This document shows, one piece after another, positions 1 to 7,889 of a stretch of 64,000 bases of DNA; the stretch's first letter is position 1; each line of letters begins with the position of its first letter. The stretch comes from DASPLX01 sp035627375. GTDB taxonomy: Bacteria; Pseudomonadota; Gammaproteobacteria; Burkholderiales; Burkholderiaceae_D. The translations under genes were made by a program, and so were the position numbers. The stretch lies in NCBI GenBank assembly GCA_035627375.1, contig DASPLX010000010.1, positions 62,001-126,000 on the forward strand. Reading direction: 5' to 3'. Below the pieces are notes generated by a model. It was not told where the DNA came from and did not search any database. It saw only the letters and a program-made list of their open reading frames with translations.

Positions 1-4
1 GCAG

Positions 5-703
5 GTGCGCGACGCCATCGACAATCTTCTGAGCCAGTCTCGATTCGTCGCCGCTCTCCAGGGCCGCACCGCGTCCATGTCGGATTTCGACGGCGACTCG
101 TTCGAACGGCAGTCATTCGAAGCGGAGCTGCGCGAGGGGCGCATGCCGCAAATCATCAGCGCGTACTGGGTTTTCCGGCTCCAGGCGTCTTATCTGGCGC
201 GCGACGAGGCCGGCGCGCTCGAGATCATGGAAAAGGCCAACGATTACTTCTGGGCCGCCTCGAATACCGTCTATGAATTCATGCACGTCTATTTCAGCGG
301 ACTCGTCATGGCGGCGGCTTGGGACGCCGCGAGTCCGGACGATCGCCGGCGCTGGCGTCCCATGCTAGAGCAACATCAGAAGCTCCTGGACATCTGGGCT
401 GCGCATCAACCGGCCACATTCGGCGACAAGAATGCGCTCCTGCTGGCGGAAATCGCGCGCATCGACGGCCGCGACTTCGACGCCATGCGCCATTACGAAC
501 AGGCCATCTCGGCCGCCGACGGCAACGGTTATTTCCAGTTTGCCGGCATCGCCTGCGAGCGTGCCGCCGAATTCCACCGGCAGCGGGGTTCGGTCGCCGC
601 CGCCGATCGCCATGTCGTGGCCATGCGCCGATATTTCCTCCGTTGGGGAGCCCATGCCAAGGTGGCGCAGATCGACGCCCGACATCCGAATGTCCGTGCT
701 TAG
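5..703 (+). CDS. C-terminal end of a large AAA-ATPase/TPR signalling protein (5' end outside window)
   Basis: Only the 3' end is visible; the frame is open to the first bases, so the gene very probably starts upstream and position 5 (GTG) is just the first possible codon. The 232 residues are helical and TPR-like. They end in a pattern (ACERAAEFHRQRG, then RYFLRWGAHAKVAQID) that resembles the end of the ATPase/TPR part of very large proteins with an N-terminal serine/threonine kinase-like domain and a predicted ATPase. Many of those continue into GAF and histidine-kinase domains; this one stops just after the TPR part at TAG 701-703. It is therefore either the kinase-less form or a truncated copy. 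Family assignment rests on remembered similarity of the tail and is moderate. Confidence 0.6.
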   Translation: MRDAIDNLLSQSRFVAALQGRTASMSDFDGDSFERQSFEAELREGRMPQIISAYWVFRLQASYLARDEAGALEIMEKANDYFWAASNTVYEFMHVYFSGLVMAAAWDAASPDDRRRWRPMLEQHQKLLDIWAAHQPATFGDKNALLLAEIARIDGRDFDAMRHYEQAISAADGNGYFQFAGIACERAAEFHRQRGSVAAADRHVVAMRRYFLRWGAHAKVAQIDARHPNVRA

Positions 704-746
704 GGCTGAAAGGCCTCGGCCGGCACTCCGTCTTTGCGGGCCTTGC

Positions 747-2051
747 TCAATTCAATAGCGCAGCCAAGGCCTGGAAGTCGAAGCCGTCGCGCGCGCGTTG
801 CATCCATTCGGCGCCGCCGGGCCGCTTCCCGAGAGAGAACAGCACCGTGATCAATCGGATGCGATACGGATTCTTCTTGTCGAAATAATCCGGATCCGCG
901 ACAAATCCCATGGCATGCTCGGCGTCGCCCGGACGAATATTGACCAGGTCGTACTCCGACAACGCCTCGCTGATATCCGTGGATATCCGTTCTGCATGCG
1001 CCTTCTTGATCGCTTTCGCCTTCGACGACAACGCTGCCGATTGCGCGCGCAGGCGGGCGGCTCCCTGCTGATCTCCCGCGCGCGCCGCCTGCTGCGCTTG
1101 TCTTTCGAGAGTACGCGCCTCGCGGTTCAGGTCGTCGTGCTCTTGCTGCCGGTCCGGCGGCAGCGAACGCAACTGATGGAGGCGCGCGTCAAGCTGCTTG
1201 CGTCCCTGGCCGTCGGAGTCGCCCCAGACCGCGGGCGCGGCCAGTTCTTCCACGGAAAAGCTTGCCTTGTAACGCTTCGCATCCGCCACCGCCTTCTCGA
1301 ATCCGCGGGTCCAGGCCGGATAGACGGCGTCGAGCCGGTGCCGCGTCTCTTCCTCGAGTTCCTTCATCGACGCCAGATAACGTTCGGCGCCTTCCGGGTC
1401 GCTCTTTTGCAGCATTGCATAGGTCTTCCGTACCGATGCCTGGTCTTGCGGCGGACGGGTGCGAACCGGATCCTTCATCCAGTCGGCCAGCTTGCGCTCG
1501 CGGGCCGCGATTTCGCGATCGAGACGTTGCCCCAATGTCTCCGGAATCCATGGCATGCGTCCGTCCTTCGTCATGTAGACCCAGCCGTTGTAGCGCGGGT
1601 ATCCGGCCACCGTACCCTCGAACTTCGGCATGAAGGAGGCGCCGGGAGGCATCATGGCCGCGGCCGACGGATTGAAGAAGACGCCAATCTGACCGACCGC
1701 AGCCGCGATGCGATCGGCCTGCGGGATCACGTCGCATTCCCCGCGCCAGACATGATGCCCGACGGTGCCGTATTCCGGATAGGCATTCACGAACATGCGC
1801 GCGGAGGTGAAATCGTAGGGCCCGATCGCGATCATGGTCCGCATCCTGACCGGAACGTGGGAGTCCATATAGGCTTGGTTTTTCCGGATGATGCTTTCCG
1901 CGGCGAGCACCGCCTTGCGCAGGGTTGCCGCCGGCGGCTTCGTCGATGCGTCCTGTTCGTCGCGCGGCGCCCAGCATTGCGTCTGCGCATGGGCAAGGCC
2001 GACTGCCGCTGCCAAGGCCGCGAAGGAAATCGTCAGGTAACGGGACTTCAT
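747..2051 (-). CDS. Secreted protein of unknown function with a coiled-coil segment
   Basis: A 434-residue protein. The chosen start is the ATG at 2051 because it opens directly into a signal peptide (basic KSR, hydrophobic core, cleavage after AHA near residue 20). The longer frame upstream adds about 80 residues of non-signal-like sequence. The mature part has a conserved-looking N-terminal domain with few cysteines. A charged, Q/R/A-rich stretch at about residues 270-350 is probably a coiled coil, and a short C-terminal domain follows. I do not recognise the family. It is transcribed away from the cyclic-di-GMP riboswitch gene. The ribosome-binding site is weak. Periplasmic or exported location is inferred only from the signal peptide. 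Confidence 0.7.
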   Translation of the reverse strand: MKSRYLTISFAALAAAVGLAHAQTQCWAPRDEQDASTKPPAATLRKAVLAAESIIRKNQAYMDSHVPVRMRTMIAIGPYDFTSARMFVNAYPEYGTVGHHVWRGECDVIPQADRIAAAVGQIGVFFNPSAAAMMPPGASFMPKFEGTVAGYPRYNGWVYMTKDGRMPWIPETLGQRLDREIAARERKLADWMKDPVRTRPPQDQASVRKTYAMLQKSDPEGAERYLASMKELEEETRHRLDAVYPAWTRGFEKAVADAKRYKASFSVEELAAPAVWGDSDGQGRKQLDARLHQLRSLPPDRQQEHDDLNREARTLERQAQQAARAGDQQGAARLRAQSAALSSKAKAIKKAHAERISTDISEALSEYDLVNIRPGDAEHAMGFVADPDYFDKKNPYRIRLITVLFSLGKRPGGAEWMQRARDGFDFQALAALLN

Positions 2052-2328
2052 AGTGGTCTTCGCCTTGATGTTTGACTGGCAGCCAGGGTAAGCGTTGCCT
2101 CTGTACAGATGGCTTACAAAACAGGAGCGGTCAGACGTTTTAGAAACCATCCTTCTCGTCGCGGGATGCCGGTGCCCGGTGACGTTCCTGGCCGGGGCGA
2201 GCAATCCGCGATGCGAACGTTGCCGCGCCGCCGAAGTAATCGCTGGCTGATGCGGGCGCGGACCGAAGGCCGGTCCGTGTCCGGGCATTGACAACACTTC
2301 AAGTCGCAGTGTCCTGCATGAAATCGGC

Positions 2329-2359
2329 TTGCACGCGAGCGCGAAAGTCCCGTTATAAT
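2329..2359 (+). promoter_or_regulatory. Sigma-70 promoter for the riboswitch transcript
   Basis: A TTGCAC -35 box (2329-2334) and a perfect TATAAT -10 box (2354-2359) are separated by 19 bp. Transcription would begin at about 2366, just before the aptamer, so the riboswitch would sit at the very 5' end of the RNA. Confidence 0.7.
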
Positions 2360-2365
2360 TCCGGC

Positions 2366-2456
2366 CATCAGCAAGGGCAAACCATTCGAAAGGGTGGGAC
2401 GCAAAGCCTCCGGCCTAAGGAGATCACGGTCTCTACGGTAGCGGGGTTGCCGCCGG
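2366..2456 (+). ncRNA. Cyclic-di-GMP-I (GEMM-I) riboswitch aptamer
   Basis: The sequence carries the GEMM-I landmarks in order. GGGCAAACC is followed by a CCATTC-GAAA-GGGTGG hairpin (GNRA tetraloop), then GGGACGCAAAGCC, then CCGGCCTAA, a variable hairpin, and GGTAGCGGGGTTGCCG. These are the conserved junction, P2 stem with tetraloop, and P3 with tetraloop receptor of class I cyclic-di-GMP riboswitches such as Vibrio Vc2. It lies about 45 nt upstream of the small secreted protein at 2501. Downstream bases include GGTGACGGCATCC and a short T run (2486-2489), but no clear intrinsic terminator, so translational or structural control cannot be told apart by eye. Direction of control (on or off) is unknown. 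Confidence 0.93.
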
Positions 2457-2500
2457 GTGACGGCATCCGGTGTAGCGCCTTGCATTTTTGGAGAACCACC

Positions 2501-2812
2501 ATGCTTGCGCGCTTGCTGCTAAGTACCGCCCTCATATTGCCCGCCTCGGCGTACGCCGTCTGCTCGATGTCCCAGTCCGATAGAAGCACCGTGACCGTCA
2601 CATACGGCGGCAAGGGATGCTCGCGTTCCGAAGCGACCAAGGCGGCCTTCGCGAAGGATTTGAAGCAGGCGGTCGTCGCCATGGATGCCGCGACCGATGC
2701 CCGCGCACGCGCCGAGCTGCGTACCTCCACCCAGCAGAAGCTGTACGACATCGCCGACCTGCGGCATCAATCCAGGCATCTGTCCGGTCCGCGTTACTAC
2801 GGCCAGAAGTAA
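2501..2812 (+). CDS. Small secreted protein under cyclic-di-GMP riboswitch control
   Basis: A 103-residue protein. The start ATG 2501 is chosen because it begins a clear signal peptide (basic start, hydrophobic LLLSTALILPASAYA, cleavage after AYA) and lies directly downstream of the riboswitch; the longer frame from 2288 would run through the aptamer. The mature part is about 85 residues. It has two cysteines near its N-terminus (VCSMSQ and GKGCSRSE) that may form one disulfide, followed by an Ala/Lys/Arg-rich helical segment and a tail ending in YYGQK. I do not recognise a family. Small secreted proteins behind GEMM-I aptamers are common in other phyla, which fits a cell-surface or motility/biofilm role, but that is inference only. 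Confidence 0.8.
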   Translation: MLARLLLSTALILPASAYAVCSMSQSDRSTVTVTYGGKGCSRSEATKAAFAKDLKQAVVAMDAATDARARAELRTSTQQKLYDIADLRHQSRHLSGPRYYGQK

Positions 2813-2872
2813 GAAGCGCCGCTCCGGCCCCGCCGGGTCCGGGCGAGGCGGGGGGCTCGCGGCCGACGCGTT

Positions 2873-5605
2873 CTAGCCGCGGTCTTCGAGGAACACGCGC
2901 AGCTTGTCCGCGCGCGAGGCCTGGCGCAGCTTGGCCATTGCCTTCATCTCGATCTGGCGGACGCGTTCGCGCGTCACTTCGAGCTGTTTGCCGACTTCCT
3001 CGAGCGTATGGTCGCTGACGGTGTCGAGGCCGAAGCGCATGCGCAATACCTTCTGTTCTTTCGGCGCCAGGTCTTTCAACACTTCGGCGATGGCGCGTTG
3101 CATGCTCGCGTGCATCGCCGCGCCTTCCGGGGACTGCGTCGCTTCGTCGCTGATGAAGTCGCCCAGCATCGCGTCGCCGTCGTCGCCGGCGGGCGCGTCC
3201 AGGGAGGCGGGCTCCTTGGCGATCTTGAGCACTTCCTGCACCTTGGCGACGGACATGCCCATCTTCTCGGCCAGCGTCGCCGCATCCGGCTCCTCGCCGG
3301 TGGCGGCGACGGTCTGGCGGATGACGCGGTTGATCTTGTTGATCGTCTCGACCATGTGGACCGGCACGCGGATCGTGCGGGCCTGGTCGGCGATGGCGCG
3401 CGTGATGTTCTGGCGCACCCACCAGGTCGCATAGGTCGAGAACTTGAAGCCGCGCCGGTATTCGTACTTGTCCACCGCCCGCAGCAATCCGATATTGCCT
3501 TCCTGGATCAAATCCAGGAATTGCAGGCCGCGATTCACGTATTTCTTCGCGATCGAAATCACCAGCCGCAGGTTCGCTTGCGTCAGTTCGCGCTTGGCGT
3601 CCATGGCGCGCCGTTCGCCCGCCAGCATGCGCTTGCTGACCTTGCGCAGCTCCGACAGCGGCAAGCCGGCGCGCGCCTCGATGTCGGCCAGCTTGACCTG
3701 CCATTCGCGGATCGCCGGCAGCTGGCGCGCCAACGCGGGACTGTAGGAGAAGGCGCAATCGACTTCGCGTTGCGCCCATTCGAGATCGGTCTGGCTGTCG
3801 GCGAAGCTCTGGAGGAAGCGTTCGCGCGGCATGCCGCATTGGTCGACCGCGATGGCGGCGATCTTCTTTTCGATGGCGCGCACCTCGTCCATCTGCCGGC
3901 GCACGACGGTGCACAGCTTGTCGACGGTCTTGGCGGTGAAGCGGATGCCGAGCAGGGTCTGCGTGATGGCCCGCTGCGCGACCGCGTAGGCCGTGCCGTG
4001 CAGGTCGTGGCGGTTGGCGCGCATGATCTCCGCCTGGGCCGCGATGAAGGCGAATTTTTCCAAGGCCAGTTTCTTCATTTGCGCCAGCTGTTCGGCGGAG
4101 GCGCCGGCTTCGTCCACCGTCGCCGGCGCGTCGTCCTCGTCATCGTCGTCGTGGTCGGCGGCCTCGCCCGCCGCCAGGGCGACGGCGGCCGAGCTGTCTT
4201 CCAGTTCGGCCAGGCCGTCGACGACGTCGTCGATCGCCGACTGCTCGTTCGCGATCTTCTCGGCGAGCGCGAGCAGTTCGGCGATCGCGGCGGGACTGGC
4301 GGAAATGGCCCCGATCATTTCCTGCTGGCCGTCCTCGATGCGCTTGGCGATCTCGATCTCGCCTTCGCGGGTCAGCAGTTCGGCGGCCGACATTTCGCGC
4401 ATGTACATGCGCACCGGATCGGTGCTGCGGCCGAAGTCGCCATCGTCGGCGGCCAGCGCGGTGGTGGCGACCGCTTCCACTTCGTCGTCGCTGGCGCCGG
4501 AGACGACGCGGTCGGACAGCAGCAGCAACGCATCGTCGGGCGCCTGTTCATAAACGGCGATGCCCATGTCGTCGATGGTGCGCAGGATTCCGGCGATCAC
4601 GTCAGGATCGGTGACATCGTCCGGCAAGTGGTCGTGGACTTCGGCTTGCGTCAGGTAGCCGCGCTCCTTGCCGAGCTTGATCAATGCCGCCAATTGCTTG
4701 CGATGCTTTTCCAGGCCGTCGGCGCCGATTTTCTTGGCGCTGGTCTTGCGCACCCGGGCCGCGCGCATTTCCGCGTGCTCGGCGGCGTTCCATTCCGCGA
4801 CTTCGTCGTTGTCGGCGGCGAACGACGCCGGCTTGCGACCGGCGCGGTTGGCGGTCGGTGCGGAAGTCGGGCTTGCGTCGGGCGTGGAGGCGCCCGGCGT
4901 GGATAAGCCGGACATCGGCGCCGTGGTTTGCGGAGCCGTGGATGGCAGAGCCGCGCCCAGCGTCATGGCCGGCGCAGCGCTCCGGGCGACGGTTTTGGTC
5001 AAGACACGCACCTTGCCTTTGGCGGGCGCCGCCGCGGACGGTTCCGGCGCTACGGCGCCAGGCTCGGCGGTCGGCGTCGGAAGAGTGGCGCTCGCGGCTT
5101 GCGGCGCGACGGAAGCAACGGGCGCGATCGGGGCAGCCGCCAGCCTGGTGCGCTTGCGGGTGACGACCGGAACCGCTCCCGCCTGTGGCGTTGCGGCGAA
5201 CCATACCGGTTCGGCATCGCTCGCCGGCGGCGGCGTGACGACGGTTTCCGCCGCATCATTGGCGGCTGGCGCGTCGTCGCCGACCGGCGGCCGCGCTTCG
5301 GACAACACGGTTTCGGACAACACGGTTTCGGACAACACTGTTTCAGGTGACGCGGCTTCAGGCGACGCGGTCTCGGGCCGCGGGGCAGGAGCCGGTTCGG
5401 AGGACGCGGCGGCGGCTTGCGGCGTCAGCCGCGAACGGCGCTTGGTGATGATGGTGACCGGCGGGCGCGCGGCGCCGGAGTCGGCCGGATGCGGCTGCTC
5501 GGTGCCGGCGTGGGCGTCGTCGGATGCGACGGAGTCGTCAGGAACAGCGGTTGCCGGCCTCGGCGCGCGGGCCGAAAGAGTCAAGGTCTTCAATGTCTGG
5601 TTCAT
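2873..5605 (-). CDS. rpoD: RNA polymerase primary-type sigma factor (RpoD family) with a long N-terminal extension
   Basis: A 910-residue sigma-70 protein that directs RNA polymerase to promoters. Region 1.1 is at about 297-370 and region 1.2 (DPVRMYMREM) near 390-430. The non-conserved region with an acidic patch (DHDDDDEDD) lies at about 430-640. Regions 2-3 (ANLRLVISIAKKYVNRG, then FSTYATWWVRQNITRAIADQ) start near 670, and the region 4.2 helix-turn-helix (EVTRERVRQIE) is near the end. Typical proteobacterial RpoD is 610-800 residues. The extra length is an Ala/Pro/Thr-rich N-terminus of about 290 residues including three tandem SETVL units. Region 4.2 continues MKAMAKLRQAS, where AKALRKLRHPS is usual. 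dnaG and rpsU are not neighbours, so this may be a second RpoD paralogue rather than the housekeeping copy. Confidence 0.93.
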   Translation of the reverse strand: MNQTLKTLTLSARAPRPATAVPDDSVASDDAHAGTEQPHPADSGAARPPVTIITKRRSRLTPQAAAASSEPAPAPRPETASPEAASPETVLSETVLSETVLSEARPPVGDDAPAANDAAETVVTPPPASDAEPVWFAATPQAGAVPVVTRKRTRLAAAPIAPVASVAPQAASATLPTPTAEPGAVAPEPSAAAPAKGKVRVLTKTVARSAAPAMTLGAALPSTAPQTTAPMSGLSTPGASTPDASPTSAPTANRAGRKPASFAADNDEVAEWNAAEHAEMRAARVRKTSAKKIGADGLEKHRKQLAALIKLGKERGYLTQAEVHDHLPDDVTDPDVIAGILRTIDDMGIAVYEQAPDDALLLLSDRVVSGASDDEVEAVATTALAADDGDFGRSTDPVRMYMREMSAAELLTREGEIEIAKRIEDGQQEMIGAISASPAAIAELLALAEKIANEQSAIDDVVDGLAELEDSSAAVALAAGEAADHDDDDEDDAPATVDEAGASAEQLAQMKKLALEKFAFIAAQAEIMRANRHDLHGTAYAVAQRAITQTLLGIRFTAKTVDKLCTVVRRQMDEVRAIEKKIAAIAVDQCGMPRERFLQSFADSQTDLEWAQREVDCAFSYSPALARQLPAIREWQVKLADIEARAGLPLSELRKVSKRMLAGERRAMDAKRELTQANLRLVISIAKKYVNRGLQFLDLIQEGNIGLLRAVDKYEYRRGFKFSTYATWWVRQNITRAIADQARTIRVPVHMVETINKINRVIRQTVAATGEEPDAATLAEKMGMSVAKVQEVLKIAKEPASLDAPAGDDGDAMLGDFISDEATQSPEGAAMHASMQRAIAEVLKDLAPKEQKVLRMRFGLDTVSDHTLEEVGKQLEVTRERVRQIEMKAMAKLRQASRADKLRVFLEDRG
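5298..5343. repeat. Three tandem 15-bp repeats inside the sigma-factor gene
   Basis: The unit CGGACAACACGGTTT occurs three times head to tail, the last copy with one change. In the gene's sense it encodes three copies of the pentapeptide SETVL. A similar imperfect pair (GACGCGGCTTCAGGC) follows. The array sits in the disordered N-terminal extension, so copy number can change without a frameshift. Confidence 0.8.
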
Positions 5606-5840
5606 CGCGAAAGCATCTGGTCAGCCTGGTCCGGCCTCGCGCCGCCCGCAAGCTGCGGGATGCGCCGTCGGGCGCCGGGGCAAGGGGGAGGGCAAAGCGA
5701 TTCTTTATCGGCGCCATACATGAAGACAACGCGAGTCCGCAAGCCGCCAGCTCCGCAGGCCGGGAACGACAGCGCGTACTTCGTGAAGGAAGGTAGGGCG
5801 GGAAAGAAACTCGATTTGCCGACGGCAAAAAAGGATCGAG

Positions 5841-5870
5841 ATTATACCGGGCTTCGCTGCATTGCGGCAA
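5841..5870 (-). promoter_or_regulatory. Sigma-70 promoter upstream of the rpoD-like gene
   Basis: On the minus strand a TTGCCG -35 box (5865-5870) and a perfect TATAAT -10 box (5841-5846) are 18 bp apart. The start would be near 5834, giving a 5' untranslated region of about 230 nt before the ATG at 5605. That long leader contains a run of six T residues but no regulatory RNA that I recognise. Confidence 0.6.
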
Positions 5871-5966
5871 TCGCGGGCGAAAGCGGGACCGAATTTCGAG
5901 GCGTTTTTACGACTCCTCGGACTGGATGGGAAGACGCGGCCGCGCCGCATTCCGGATAGCGAAATG

Positions 5967-6003
5967 AAAAAAGGCCGTCCCTCGAACAGGCGGGACGGCC
6001 TTT
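5967..6003 (-). terminator. Intrinsic terminator of the phoD-like gene
   Basis: Perfect stem GGCCGTCCC/GGGACGGCC (5973-5981 with 5992-6000), extended by A-T pairs. It is followed on the minus strand by six T residues, about 25 nt after the stop codon at 6029. Confidence 0.85.
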
Positions 6004-6028
6004 CCGCATGCAGCGATGGCGCGGAGCG

Positions 6029-7813
6029 TCAGACGTTGTCTTCGACCACCGGCGTCGTGCTGCCTGCCTGCAGCGTGATGCGGGTGCGCTTCGCCAGGAT
6101 CTGCGCCGGCTTGGCGCCGCCCGCGGTCAGCGGATTCACCTTGTTGAACATGACCGTGAACGAGGTCGGCGTCACCGTCGCCACCGCATAGCCTTGCGCA
6201 TTGTGGTCGACGTAGGCGAAGTCCGGATTGTTCATGCGGATCACGGCATCGTAGGTTTGCGGCGTGGCGACCAGGGGCGCCAGCGGCGTCCCGGCCGAGC
6301 CGGATTTCAGGTAGTCGTAGAACGACGAGCTGGAAATGCCGGCGGCGACGAAGTCGACCAGCACCGGGGTGCCGGTGGCCGGGTCCTGCGTGTCGCGCAC
6401 GACGCCGCACTGGAACGCATGCAGGTCGCCGGTGATCGCCACGACGTTCTTGATGTTCTGCGCTTTCAGGTAGCCCATCAGTTCGGCGCGATGCGTCGGA
6501 TAGCCGTCCCAGGCGTCGGCGTTGACGATGTAGAGATAGTTATAGGGCGCCGGGGCCTGGGCGCGCATGTCGAGCCACATGCGGTTGAGCGTGACTTCAT
6601 TGCCCCAGACCTTCCAGGTGGCGGCCGAATTCTTGAGCGTGTCCTTCCACCATTGCGTCTGGGTGGCGCCGAGGATGCTCGGCGCGCGGCCGAGCGCCGT
6701 CGTGTCCTTGGCTTCGAAGCCTTGCAGCAGCGGCTGCGGCACGAAATAGCGCGAGCCGATCGGATCGATCCCGTTGACCGGTTCGTGCGCGATCATCTGC
6801 GCGTACAGCGATTCGGAAACGACGTGGTCGTCGCGGTACAGGCGCTGGTCGGTCATCACCAGATGCATAAGGCCGCCGAACTTGAAGTCGCGGTAGATGC
6901 GGATGTTGTCGTAGGCCGCGTTGGCCAGATCGAACGAGACGTCGCCGAAATCGATCGGCATGTACTCGGCCCAGGCCTGGTTGGCGTTGCGGCGGCGCGA
7001 GGTTTCCTGCTTGTTGCCGTTGGTGTAGGTCTGGTGATCTTGCCAGCAGTCGTCGGAGAACTCGTGGTCGTCCCAGATCGCGACCATCGGGAACTTCCGG
7101 TGCAGCTCCTGCAGGCGCGCATCGCCGCGGTAGGTCTTGTAGAGGGTGCGGTAGTCGTCGACGGTGTTGGCATAGATGCCGCCGGACAGCACCTGCTGCC
7201 CGTGCGGCAGCGTGATCCGGGTGTGGGCCGGTTCGGCCGCGCCGGCCTGGTAGGAAGCGCCGACGGTTTCGTAGATGTAGTCGCCGAGGTGCACCAGGAA
7301 GTCGACATCCTCGTTGACCAGCAGCTCCATCGCGCCCCAGTGATTGACGGTCCAGTCCTGGCAGGTCAGCCAGGCAAACTTCATCTGCGCCACCGATGCG
7401 GACGCGGCCGGCGCCGTCTTGGTGGTGCCTGTGACGCTCTTGTCCTGGCCGACCACAAAGCGGTAGTAGTAGCGCGTGGCGGGCGCCAGGTTCGTCACCT
7501 TGGCGCGCACCGTGAAGTCGTAGGTCGCCGTCGCGGTCAGATCGACTGCGGCGACGAGCTGCTCGAAACCGTCGCTGGCGGAGACTTCCAGACGCAGGTT
7601 GATCGTGGCGTCGAGCGCGTTGCTGCTCACGCAGCGCGTCCAGAACACGACGCTCGATTCCTTCGGGTCGCCGCTGGCGACGCCCTGCGGGAACGTGAAG
7701 GTGCCGCGCGGACCGCTCGAGAGATTGGTGCCGCCGCCGCAGCCGGCCAGCACGCCGCTCGCGCTCGCCACGGTGAAGTACATGGCGCCCTTTAGAAACT
7801 TCCGTCTATCCAT
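6029..7813 (-). CDS. phoD: PhoD-like alkaline phosphatase / phosphodiesterase, Tat-exported
   Basis: A 594-residue enzyme of the PhoD family, which hydrolyses phosphate mono- and diesters outside the cytoplasm. The start ATG 7813 follows a strong AGGAGGAG site and opens with a twin-arginine signal (MDRRKFLKG, hydrophobic stretch, then LAGCGGG, which could also be a lipobox). An N-terminal PhoD_N-like domain is followed by the metallophosphatase domain, with HLGDYIYE near residues 174-181 and IWDDHEFSDD near 245-254 as metal ligands. The length is normal for the family. It stands alone with its own terminator. Phosphate control would be expected for the family, but I saw no convincing Pho box. 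Twin-arginine export fits enzymes that bind Ca/Fe cofactors before translocation. Confidence 0.92.
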   Translation of the reverse strand: MDRRKFLKGAMYFTVASASGVLAGCGGGTNLSSGPRGTFTFPQGVASGDPKESSVVFWTRCVSSNALDATINLRLEVSASDGFEQLVAAVDLTATATYDFTVRAKVTNLAPATRYYYRFVVGQDKSVTGTTKTAPAASASVAQMKFAWLTCQDWTVNHWGAMELLVNEDVDFLVHLGDYIYETVGASYQAGAAEPAHTRITLPHGQQVLSGGIYANTVDDYRTLYKTYRGDARLQELHRKFPMVAIWDDHEFSDDCWQDHQTYTNGNKQETSRRRNANQAWAEYMPIDFGDVSFDLANAAYDNIRIYRDFKFGGLMHLVMTDQRLYRDDHVVSESLYAQMIAHEPVNGIDPIGSRYFVPQPLLQGFEAKDTTALGRAPSILGATQTQWWKDTLKNSAATWKVWGNEVTLNRMWLDMRAQAPAPYNYLYIVNADAWDGYPTHRAELMGYLKAQNIKNVVAITGDLHAFQCGVVRDTQDPATGTPVLVDFVAAGISSSSFYDYLKSGSAGTPLAPLVATPQTYDAVIRMNNPDFAYVDHNAQGYAVATVTPTSFTVMFNKVNPLTAGGAKPAQILAKRTRITLQAGSTTPVVEDNV

Positions 7814-7889
7814 ACTGCTGCTCCTCCTGGTTTGAACAAAGTCGCTTTTTAGACTTTTCTTGTGACACGGGTATTGCAAAAAATCGATG

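Noticed and set aside
3008..4906. 632-residue plus-strand frame opposite the sigma factor gene
   Set aside because: Shadow of the sigma gene, whose conserved regions fix the coding strand.
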